Shown: piece by piece, positions 1-11,926 of the stretch
Numbering within the stretch: the stretch's first letter is position 1
How the letters are laid out: each line of letters starts with the position of its first letter
From: Haplosporangium gracile
Taxonomy: Eukaryota; Mortierellomycota; Mortierellomycetes; Mortierellales; Mortierellaceae
Assembly (NCBI GenBank): GCA_015499985.1
Contig: JAAAUF010000016.1
Span: forward strand, 8,674-72,673
Direction of reading: 5' to 3'
DNA length: 64,000 nucleotides
Notes under the pieces: generated by a model
Databases searched by the model: none
Told to the model about the DNA's origin: nothing
What the model saw: only the letters and a program-made list of their open reading frames with translations
Made by a program: the position numbers and the translations under genes

Positions 1-620
1 CTCGTTGATCCTTACAAATGCATGTCTGCTCCAGGATCATCTTTGGATACATTGCGACCGGCTGTCCCCGACTCGAGACTCTTAAGCTTAAGACTGATTA
101 CTACGCGGCTGTGACGTCATTTATGGGCAAAGACAGCAGCATGGAAATTAGCTATGTTCATCTTCATTTGCTACAACTCATGGGCGGATTCGTCTTGCTC
201 TCGAGACTACGCCAGCTCAAGCGACTGGCGATCAATGGGTTGCACCTGAGGATGTCGATTGACTGCCGAGACTTTGATATCAGCGGATTGCCAAGCCTGG
301 ACGACAGTCTTTGAAGGCAAGGCAGCAGCGATGGGGCAGAGTTGGTACGTTGGAGGTCTTATTTGTCTACGAAACGACAGCTGGAGAGCATGCGGTCAAT
401 CTTGTCAACTCCTGCTGCTGCAAAAAAAGCCGAACGAGGACTCGATCGTGTGCTCCTTCAGGAGGTTGGTTTGTTATCGAGTGTGAAGAGGGTGGTGGGG
501 AAGTTTATTGATACGGATACGGACCAGTTTGAGTGTTCCCCGTCGCTTTTTGAAAGGATATCACTAGAAGATGTTCGTGATTTTGGATATGCTTGTGAGA
601 TGAAGTTTCCCAGTGAAAAA
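1..620 (+). pseudogene. F-box/LRR protein 3' remnant (cut by window edge)
   Basis: This is the tail of a fungal F-box/leucine-rich-repeat protein. The stretch SRIIFGYIATGCPRLETL (about 27-80) matches the conserved C-terminal block RLIFGYLSRVCPQL of the intact F-box protein at 34788-36749. The later LLSSVKRVVGKF (about 470-510) matches LLSSVKRMIAKM in the broken copy at 31521-32850. The frame is interrupted by a TGA at 6-8 and a TGA at 312-314. The sequence before base 18 reads better in another frame, so a frameshift is also likely. The 5' part, including any F-box, lies outside the window. The homology is clear from family members in the same window. Calling it dead rests on the in-frame stops; an intron covering the second stop cannot be excluded. 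Confidence 0.7.
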
Positions 621-1296
621 GGCGCGATGAATCTGACACCTCTTTTTTTTTTTTTTTTCCCGGCTCGATAAGAAATAAAAGTAAAAGCCAATTGTAGGTT
701 CAGCGCGCTCGATGGCAGTTTCAAGAAGCTCTTTCGACCTGTGGAACGTAATGACATGTTCGGAATTTGTGGTTGCTGGGTTAAGGGGCTTGAGTTTGTT
801 GGATGTCGACGATGTCCGTGTCCGGCCGAATCGTACGAGTCTGGTAGCAGACACGGACCTCGACCATGGGCCCTGAGGGTGTTGTTTACATAGCTTTGTC
901 AGGTCAGCGTTTTTTTATGGCGTTCGTTGTTGCTTTTACTCTTGTTCTGTTTCTGCTTGTTTATTTTCATAAAAGTACAGGGATTGAAGAAAGAAAAAGT
1001 ATATGAAGTATGAGTGAATGAAAGAAAGTGCGGTAATAAAACTACAAAAGATATAAACATAGATGAATAAAATAAGACGCAAAAGGTGCTGTGAATGAAA
1101 GAGAGAGGAAGAAAGAGAAGCAAGAGAAGAGAAGGTGTTCTGGAGAATTGAAAATGAGCTGGTATCCTTGACGCTGTCACTCCTGTATGAACCACAACCT
1201 CTTCCTCTTCTTCATCCGGTGTACGGCTAAGTAAGAAGAAAGTAAGAAAGGAGTCCTACCCAACTCTACCTTCGGATCGGAAACCAACTCGAAGCT
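621..1296. other. spacer without a recognised gene
   Basis: I see no gene here. It holds a run of 17 T at about 642-658, directly after the F-box remnant, and an A/G-rich stretch at 960-1140 downstream of the RRM gene. The latter probably includes the 3' UTR of that minus-strand gene. Confidence 0.5.
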
Positions 1297-1860
1297 TTAC
1301 TCGTCAGCAGCACCACCGCGGGGGTGGAACTGACGATCACCACCCTCACGACGGGGACGGAACTGGCGGTCGCCACCACCCTCACGACGGGGACGGAACT
1401 GACGCTCGCCTCCCTCCCTGTTGTTGTTGTACTCGCGACGAGGACGGAACTCACGATCACCACCTTCTCTGTTGTTGTTGAACTCACGACGGGGACGGAA
1501 CTCTCCACGGGGGCGATCCTCACGGGGGCGATCCTCACGGGGGTTGGCGGGGTCGACACGGAGCTCTCTGCCGTTGAATTCTCTGCCGTTGGTCTCCTTG
1601 ACGAGCTTGTCAGCCTCGGTCTCGTCGAGTTCGATGAAGCCGAAACCCTTGGTACGTCCCTGGGGGTCCTTGGGGAAGTAGACGTCGGTGAGGGTACCGT
1701 ACTGGCTAAAGAACTCTTTGGCCTCGTCGTCGGTGGTGCCCCAGGCGATGTTTCCGATAAAGAGCTTCTTAGTGGCATAGCCGCGGGCAGCCAAGGTGTT
1801 GGTCAAGGCGATGCGGGGTGCCGAGAAGGCGATCTTTGTGAATGCGAGAAGTCCGGACAT
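1297..1860 (-). CDS. mitochondrial glycine/arginine-rich RRM RNA-binding protein
   Basis: This single-exon gene encodes 187 aa. Residues 1-30 form a basic, acidic-residue-free leader ending in ARGYATKK, which looks like a mitochondrial presequence with a cleavage site near RGY/A. One RRM follows at about 31-107, with RNP2 as LFIGNIAW and RNP1 as KGFGFIEL. The C-terminal 80 residues are degenerate repeats of the type EFRPRREFNNNREGGDR, rich in Arg, Gly and Asn, and probably add non-specific RNA binding. The layout is known from fungal and plant organellar glycine-rich RNA-binding proteins. A role in mitochondrial RNA metabolism is inference; no specific target can be read. The ATG at 1858-1860 opens the presequence directly. 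It is divergent from the SelO gene. Confidence 0.85.
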   Translation of the reverse strand: MSGLLAFTKIAFSAPRIALTNTLAARGYATKKLFIGNIAWGTTDDEAKEFFSQYGTLTDVYFPKDPQGRTKGFGFIELDETEADKLVKETNGREFNGRELRVDPANPREDRPREDRPRGEFRPRREFNNNREGGDREFRPRREYNNNREGGERQFRPRREGGGDRQFRPRREGGDRQFHPRGGAADE

Positions 1861-2181
1861 GTTGTTGTTGCGTTGGTTGGGTGAGGGAGGAGTGAGAGAT
1901 TAGGGGGAAAAGAAGAAAAGGGAAAGAAAGGGACGGGAGGACCTTGTAAGAAAAATTCAATCCGCGCTTCAGTCACCCTCGACGCTGTTTACCTTTTGCC
2001 CTTTGTCTTTTCTTTTTTTTCTCGCCTTTGTTGGACGACGGCAGTCACTCGTAGAAAAGGGTTAAGGGGTCTTCATGCTAACTCTGCGCTGAGTCACTCC
2101 TACAATGCGCGCTTGTCCTTTTAAAAAAAAAAGACAAGTCGCACAAGATACTTTTTTTTTATCACGCTCTCTTAACCACCC
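1861..2181. promoter_or_regulatory. divergent promoter region, RRM gene / SelO gene
   Basis: These 321 bases separate two head-to-head start codons, so both promoters must lie here or overlap it. It contains T-rich runs (around 2010-2020 and 2150-2160) and an A run at 2123-2132. No clear TATA box or known operator was recognised. Confidence 0.5.
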
Positions 2182-4746
<2,565 letters not shown>

Positions 4747-5001
4747 AGCTGAAGACAAAAGCCCGTCCTATCTTTTTCATTTTTGTACACAGACCACTTT
4801 TTGTATCATATTTATTTGCGACTACAAGAATAAACAGAAATTACGCCACCAAATAATGAGTTCAAAGGCATTCATGTATGACGCTATTGTATCCCATTTG
4901 ACCGTTGGGTTTGGTCGTCCCCAGGAAGAGACGCCATCCATCGCCTGCAGCTTTCAGCAGCAAAAGAAAAACCACCCGTTTAGCTTGATCTTAAAACTGA
5001 G

Positions 5002-5053
5002 CAGCATACCGGAGCACAGCGCCAGCGTAGCTCCGGTGTGCCCCGGTATGCTG
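5002..5053. repeat. GC-rich hairpin-forming inverted repeat
   Basis: CAGCATACCGG at 5002-5012 is matched by its exact reverse complement CCGGTATGCTG at 5043-5053. Nested inside, ACCGGAG (5008-5014) is complementary to CTCCGGT (5031-5037), so two alternative stems are possible. It lies about 260 bases after the SelO stop. It could be a transcription end structure or a small repeat; nothing else identifies it. Confidence 0.6.
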
Positions 5054-5101
5054 TGGTCTACTGTATGATGTGGTCTGTATGGTTTAATTATGGGCCGGCT
5101 A

Positions 5102-5170
5102 TTATTGACTGGCTCTTTATTGACTGGCTATTATTGACTGGCTCTTTATTGACTGGTTATTATTGACTGG
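5102..5170. repeat. tandem repeat of TTATTGACTGG, about 29 bp period
   Basis: TTATTGACTGG occurs five times, starting at 5102, 5117, 5131, 5146 and 5160. Spacings alternate 15 and 14 bases, so the true unit is about 29 bp. Decayed copies of GACTGG/GGCTG continue to about 5205. The rest of 4747-5483 contains SelO 3' sequence (an AATAA-type signal near 4829) and no gene. Confidence 0.85.
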
Positions 5171-5483
5171 CAGTTGGCTGCGAGTTGACTGTAAGCTGGC
5201 TATGGTTTTTTTTTATTTGTATGGGTTGGCGATGTCCGAAGGGCAGGAGGTAGTAGGTGTTACCGATAATTTTGTTTTTAAACTTCATCATCACAGTGTC
5301 CATCAGTGTTACAGTGCTGGTCCTTTTTGCAAAGAAAAACAAAAGAAGCAAACGTGCGTTTTGCTTCACTCGCCACCTTCTTTTCCTCCTCCTCTCCCCC
5401 GTCTCTTACTCTTTTTTATTCCAAATTTGTCCACAAATTTATCCGCAATGGTGGGGATATCCACCAGCTCCGGGACCAACATG

Positions 5484-6805
5484 TCATCCCGTCGCTTCAT
5501 TGTTTCGTTTATTATATGCTACCTTCAAACTCAAGAATGCAATACACCTATCGCGAACCTTTGGAAGCGCCACTTCAAAGCTGGTAAGGAGAAGGGTGAG
5601 TAGGAGGCAGACGGGAATCGGCCGTGTGCTCCTGCTCATATGAATGTCCAGGTGTTGGATTGGCATGTCCGTCAGGAGCGCCTTGAGGTGTACCAGAAAC
5701 GGCAACTCACAGAGGTAGTCGCGCAAGAACTTGCATTCTCCCAGTAGCTCAAGAGTGGTCAACACGTTTGGCAGCCTGTCCAGAGCCCTAAAAACGTCCG
5801 GTGTGAATTGGGCGCCCCAAAAAGTCCTACTGGTCGTCTGTGGACAGAGCTCCAGGTTGAGTTGGCGTTCAAGAGTCGAGTCACTGAGATTGGACCTGTC
5901 CGAGGAATGAAAGTTCCAGAGATCCAGTGAGAGACTACGGATATGTCAAAGCAAGCTTGCAGGATCGTAATAGGGTCCGGGTTTGTAAGGGTACTGCAGC
6001 AGCACCAATTTGAGTTCCCTGAGGTGGACAGATGCCGAGTAAATCCTCGAGACTAGCCTGTAGGATCCAGCCATTGATGATAACGAGGGACCGGAGCCGA
6101 TGTCGAGTAAGCGGCATCCTCGTTACTGTTGACTCCTCCGCCCGTGCTCCAGGGAGTTCCAGGGCGTTCATGGTTCCAGTGTGCTGAAAATGAAGCGTTT
6201 CGAGGCACGGCAGAGCTTGCATGATGAATTTTACACAAAACTCGTTCTTGAATTTGTATGTGGTGTGTATTTTGAGGATCCGCGGACTAAGGAAATGTGA
6301 CAGAAACCTCTCCGTGAGAAGTGCATTGTGAAGTAGCCTTTCAGAACCAATTGTCGTAGGTCGGGGCTCTTTGTGTTCAATGCGGTGCTGGCGATGCCCC
6401 TCCTAGCACTGGTACAGTCGCCAGACGGTGACGTCCGCGTCGAGACGATGTTGTGGGCGCCAAGTATCGAAAAGTGTGGTTTTCTTTAATGACCTCCCAC
6501 AACTTTTCGTCCATGGCAGCTGCAGTCGATTTGAGAGACGGTTCACATAACCGACAACACAGCGTGTCTGCCTTGTGTAGTCTCCGCAGAGCCTTGTCGA
6601 TTTTGGGATCAAAAAGCGAGTTGATCCATTCAAAGGCTCTATTGGAGCAGTTCTGATTGATCAAGAGCCACTGCCGACAGACGAAGGGAACGGAAGTGGC
6701 GAGGGCTTTTGTGTCGACAAAGGTGAAAATTAGCTCCAGCAGCTCTGGTAGGTCAAGGGGTGATATCTGACGCCTGCTGAGAGTTGGGGGTTCTGAAGAT
6801 GACAC
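5484..6805 (-). pseudogene. F-box/LRR protein, frameshifted copy
   Basis: Read on the minus strand, it opens with an ATG at 6805 and an F-box-like segment, LDLPELLELIFTFVD, followed by the family hallmark VPFVCRQWLLINQN. The intact paralogue has SVILVCRQWFWMNRH at this place. The frame runs 142 codons and then fails. Later family segments reappear in other frames: LPCLETLHFQHTG and LEDLLGICP near 6050-6220, then LTTLELLGECKFLRDYL and IQHLDIHM near 5640-5765. The copy therefore spans most of the gene, with several frameshifts and no C-terminal conserved block. A truncated F-box-only protein from the first frame is possible but not supported. Confidence 0.75.
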
Positions 6806-7020
6806 TGTTCCTGCTTGGCTGTTCGCTGTAGTTGCTTAATGGTTTTGTGTCCTTGTTGTTGGTGCCTGAAGGGGGGTATGGGGTTAAAGTAATGGAAAGG
6901 AAAGAAGCAAACTGGTTGCTCTTGTTGCTGCTGTTGACTTGTCGGCTTTTGCGCAGTTAGGCACGATCATGAGGGAATACAGAGCGAAATAGGATTAGGC
7001 TGGGCAAAGACCGCTTTTTT

Positions 7021-10000
7021 TTAATCATTGAAGACCGAAAAGTCGATGTTGCGACGTGTCCTGTGATGGTTGCTGGCGGGCGAAGAGATGAACTTTGACA
7101 CAAGGTGCGGCTGAGTCATAGCCCTTGGTGTGGTCATCGCACCGGTGTCTAGAAGAATCCTCTTGCCATATTCCTCTTCAGTCGCGTCGTCACTGTCCGC
7201 GCCTCTACGACGTCGTTTGCCTGGAGACCCGAGGACATTCATGTCGCGCAAGCCACCACCACCACCTCCTCCTCCTTCTCCACGCAACTGTGCCGCGAAA
7301 AAACGTCCTTGATGGATTTGATCGCGCCTGGTTGGTGTGGAAGGCATACGGTCAGTATCTGGATGACTGCCATCTCCAATAAACTGCAATGAGTGATATC
7401 GGTGAAACTGAGCGCGTCCAGTGGGTGTTGAAGGGGTCCTTTGAGGGTCTTCCTGATTGAAGTTGCGGCCTTGATGTCCGACAGGCGTAGAAGGCACAAA
7501 AGCATCAGTAGGAACTGTCAGCAGGCCGGCTGAAGTTCTCAAAGGAGATGTCTCCTGCTGCTTTTTGGGGCTTTGCAAGCCCCAAACGGTGCTCTCCTCG
7601 GTAGACTGGGTTGTGCTCCCAAAAACTCCCCAAGAGGTTGTGCCCTTCCGAAAGAAGTATTGAGAAAGGTCTCCACTGTCATCTTGATCATCGTTGTTGT
7701 CCTTGCCAGTGTGACCGAGAACAGCACTGCTGCTGCTTGCGCCCAATTCAACTGCGTCTGCTTTTGAGAGCGGTCCTTTTCGCCGGAACATCTAATCACA
7801 AAAATGAAAAGAGGGCAGCCTTAGCGTCTGTTCTTCTGCGCCCTGAAGTTTGTCAATACCCTACGCCACGAATTCTAAACTTACTTTTAACACCTCCTCA
7901 CTTTCTTTATCGTGGTAAAACTTTTTCAGCTTCAGCTTTGCCAATTTTGGGGGACCATTCTCGTCCTCCACTAATTGACAAATTATGCAGGTTAGTATGT
8001 AATGATACAAATCTGTAGCGACAGTGACAAATGCTCAAGTGAAGGGCTTACTCTCATCAAGAATCGAATTTGTCGGATTTGACCGCTGCGAAGGTAGACG
8101 TGATTGCAGTTGTGAAGACTGAGCTGTTAGACGCCCTTGAGAAAGCTGAGTAGTCGCACTTAAAGTTGACGCTGAAGAGGAACTTGCTAAAGTCTTTGTC
8201 CCATTTCGGCCTTTCATAGCTCCGCGTGACATAGCTACTTGACGATTCCTGAAGATCGAGTCTAGAGCGCTCCTGGCAGGGTTGTCAGAAGTAGACTGGC
8301 GGCTCATTGAGAATCCGTGCTTGGGTGCCACCACTTCATCCTTGGGGGTTTTTACTGAAATGGTGCTCATAGGTCCGTCAGTCCCAGTCTGCGTAGCAGC
8401 AGAGAGGTCCAAACGATTAGGCTTCTGCAAAACGCCCATCGAGACGGCCCTGTGCAAGCCAGCTCTCTTGGAGCCTCGGGATGGCCGTGGCGACTTCAAA
8501 AGACTAGTTTCGACGCCACACTTAACCGAAAGCTTCTCGACCACCTTTGGCAGCGCTGGTCCGTAGTATCGCGCCACAGCCCGGATGAAGAACTTTTTCG
8601 CCGGATCCAAGTCCTTGCTCCGAGGGGTCTGAGGACTCAAGAATCCTGGCGCCGGGCGGTCTTCGATTACAGCCGAAATGCAGAGTTCGTCCATGAAGTG
8701 GTTTGTCGTTTTAAGTGCGCCAGGATCCTTTTTGAACGGCCTGTTTTCCTCCAAGCCATACTTGTTGATCAGCAGCAGAACATGGAGGTTCTGCACAATT
8801 TGGATCTGGGTACTATCAAAGGAAGAATCGCAGGTCTTGGGTGAGTCGCAATGAACACGTCAGTATGAAACGCGACAGCATTTGTAAGGCGGCAGGCAAG
8901 AACACATACTCTTTGGTTTTTAGCTTTCTCACAAACATGCGGACATCGTTATCCTTGACGCTAGTATTGACTCTGCCCTTCCATGCATCTAACTCTGGTC
9001 GCTCGTCCTGAAGGATGATGTAGCGGTCTTGGGTCCTTGTATCTGCCGACTTGCCAATGTTCAGTTCCTTGTCGATCTGTTTGTACTTGGATCCCAATTT
9101 GGAGGGCCAGATCCTCAAAAACTCAATCATAAACGCCACCAACTTCTGCTGAGCTTCTTTCAGCGGGACCAACAGCTTAGCGGCTAGAACTGTAATCTCC
9201 TTGCTGGCAGCATTCAAACGCTTGACATAATCCACCACCGTATACTATAAAAGTTAAATTAAGTAAGCATGTTAGGGTCTTGTGGGTGAAAGTTTCCTTT
9301 GACAAGGCACAATTAATCAAATTATGTTAAAAAAAAACTTACGTCGTTGTTATACAAATGCTTGATATAAGCCCTACGAATGCCCAGGCAAAGATCATCA
9401 ATCGAGTTCACGGGTTCCAACCCGACCGCCATATGTTCATCCATACTGACTGTATCTCCTGGAAGTGGTTTCGATGTCGTTGGTCTACAATGTCGAGTGA
9501 TGAAAGAGTTGTAAGTACTTGTCCAGTTACACCAATTCCAAAACTATATTTCGAATTGCAGGCGAATTCGGGAGTGTCTTACTTTGATTCGGTGACAATG
9601 GTCGTGGTTTCCTGAGGAGGTTTAAAAGTTTCGGCAACATCGACGGGCATCTCTTCCAAACGGTATGGCATCCTGGATCGGTGACGACTTTTTTGTTGAT
9701 CCACAAACGCTCCAATGGCCACCAAGGACTTTTCCATCATGGCCATACTGAACGGTCGTGTCGAGCTCTTATTGACATTTTTGCTCAACAGACCATTTTC
9801 CAGATACGAAAAGTCTTTCAGAATGTGCAAAGTTCCGCTTCCGTGAGCTCCGGAATACAGCAACGCCTGGACCTGCTGCGTTCCTTGATGTCCTTCTGAA
9901 ATTCTGTCCATTTGTTCATCCTCTGCATTCGCACTGAGAAGCGTGATTTGGATGAGGAGGGCGTCGTTTTTGGAGCCAAGGGACCGAAGAAGATAAAGAG

Positions 10001-11498
10001 CACACTCGCATGACGTATCCTTGTTGTCCCGCGGGAAACACAGCATAGTGTGAGATATTCTGACTGAGTGCAAGTAAGAGCTCATGGATGTCGTTGGGAT
10101 CCGCTTGACAACGTGCATCGATACAATTTTGTCCGCAAACGAATTATCCAGATCCGAGAACGCTAAAGGTGTGGAGATGTCAAGCGAGCATATGACTAAC
10201 GAATAGAGGAAGAAAGCAATTGCCAGTTATTTAGCTTCATATTTGGGTCAAAAAATACCATGGAAACACAACTCCTAACTGATCAACTTACACTGAAGTG
10301 TGTCGGTACACAAGAGTTCACCAGACCACATCACTTTGACCGGGCGCGATTCCAGAGAAGATATGCTGGGCATGGATGGAATTGCTTGCCAACTCTCGTT
10401 ACTCATGGTCACGCCCAAGCCAGGGCTGATCTGCAAGGATCGATAGGTCTGAAAAATGGTGGCAAACGAATAAGTATCCTTCGATCCCGCGGCTTCTGAA
10501 AGGATGGTCTGTGGTATGATATGGCCGCCGAAAGCTCTCATAATCAACTCTAAAGTCGAACGAATGAGCAATGTTGTCGAGACCCTTGTCTGTGCTTACA
10601 ACAGGAAAAGTCCATATTGCAGTCAGTATCACATATAATATTTTTGCTTGATAGAATACGAACATCTGACTCCAATCCATACCTTGGCAGAGCTGGCATC
10701 ACCATGATTGGTGTTGGTGTCAATCCAACTCAGACTTGTCCGCTGATCTAAAAAGCGATCCCATAGCTGTTGTTCGAAAAACGTGTCCTTAATACCCTTG
10801 AGGACATCCAGAATATCGGTCTTTCGAGGTCCGAGCAAGTTAGTGTCGCTGTGCTTCTTGCCATCCAGAAAAAATGTCGTCTCTGACCACGATTGTGGCA
10901 AGGGCGACATCACGTAGATGTAGTTTCTGATGTTGAGGGGCGGAAAGTGCTTTTGAAGCGACTGGGAACGCGCGAGAGTGGCGGAGGGTTTCATTGGCGA
11001 CTGATACGAGACAATGTCGAGTCCAAAATCAGCAAGAGAGTGAACGAGCTGGCGCCTCAGATTGTAGCATGGAGAACTATGGCCGATTGCTCCAACCTTG
11101 CTCGCCGCAGCGGCTGAGGTTGACGACGATGCAGCTTCACTCGCGACAATCTTGGTGTATTCTTGGACACAGTCCTCAATGGTCTGCATATCCATGCTCC
11201 GAGGCATCCTTTTGCTGACAAGGCCAATCTCCTGAGTTCCACGCGAGTTGAAGAAGGTGAAGGTCCACTGGAACTTTGGATCCATGTTGCACTGAAAGTA
11301 GAGCAGAATCCGGACGAGCGAGCGTTTGAGCAGGGTTGCTGCCCGTCTGGCCTGAATTGAAGAGGAAATGGAGGAGCTGCTGGCGACATGAGGGAGATGG
11401 GTATCGATGATGAAGACGACGTTTATAGGAGTCTTTCCTGAGGATCCGGCTAGTGCGGATGAGGAAGAGGAAAGTGCGCCCAGGGGTAGAGGCTGCAT
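7021..11498 (-). CDS. Treslin/Sld3-like DNA replication initiation factor
   Basis: Eight exons (10683-11498, 10292-10589, 9583-10162, 9343-9484, 8910-9244, 8052-8812, 7885-7970, 7021-7791) join in frame to 1262 aa. The N-terminus (INVVFIIDTHLP, then FQWTFTFFNSRG) resembles the start of animal Treslin/TICRR. Residues about 590-880 resemble the Sld3-Treslin domain that binds Cdc45, including YIILQDERPELDAWKGRV, VRMFVRKLKTK and FFIRAVARYYGPALPKVVEK followed by LSVKCG. The C-terminal exon carries three PSTP motifs at about residues 1106, 1126 and 1156, plus SPKK and TSPLR. These are the expected CDK sites through which Sld3/Treslin binds Dpb11/TopBP1. The family loads Cdc45 on the MCM helicase at origins. 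Similarity is judged by eye. The start is the ATG at 11496-11498, with no supporting upstream conservation. Confidence 0.8.
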
Positions 11499-11926
11499 TA
11501 GGACATTCGAGCAGTAAGGAGGTCGAGGTGAATCGAGGCGAGGTGGGTTCGTCCTGGTGCAGGCAAAAGGCAAAGAGAAGGTAAAAAGGGCGAAAACAAA
11601 CAACAAAATCTGTGAGGACTCTCGTCAAAGCGAGAATGTGACTCTTCATTTCGCGCTTTTTCATTTCAGTGTGTGACAAAAGCGTGCGGCCTTTTTCCAA
11701 CTCACGTCGCTTCTCTCTTTGTCCTCCACCTCCTCTTCTCTCTCTCTCTCTCCCTCCAGCTCTTTCTCTCTTTCTTTGCTCCCTTCACTGTGCCCTTCCA
11801 CTCCTTGCTCTCTCTCTCTCTCTCTCTTTCTCCTCTTCTGCTGCACTTCGTCAGCGACAACATACACACACACAAACCACAGTCTCAGGACTACTCCCAA
11901 CTCCATTTAACTCAACATAACCTAAC
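11499..11926. promoter_or_regulatory. divergent promoter region with long CT tract
   Basis: It lies between the Treslin-like gene (-) and the STB6-like gene (+). On the plus strand 11700-11850 is almost pure pyrimidine with (CT)n runs at about 11738-11752 and 11810-11828. Pyrimidine-rich tracts upstream of start codons are common in fungal promoters. No TATA box was recognised. Confidence 0.55.

Noticed and set aside
1324..1884. Open frame antisense to the RRM gene
   Set aside because: A Thr/Leu/Gly-only translation caused by the repetitive Arg/Gly codons of the real gene.
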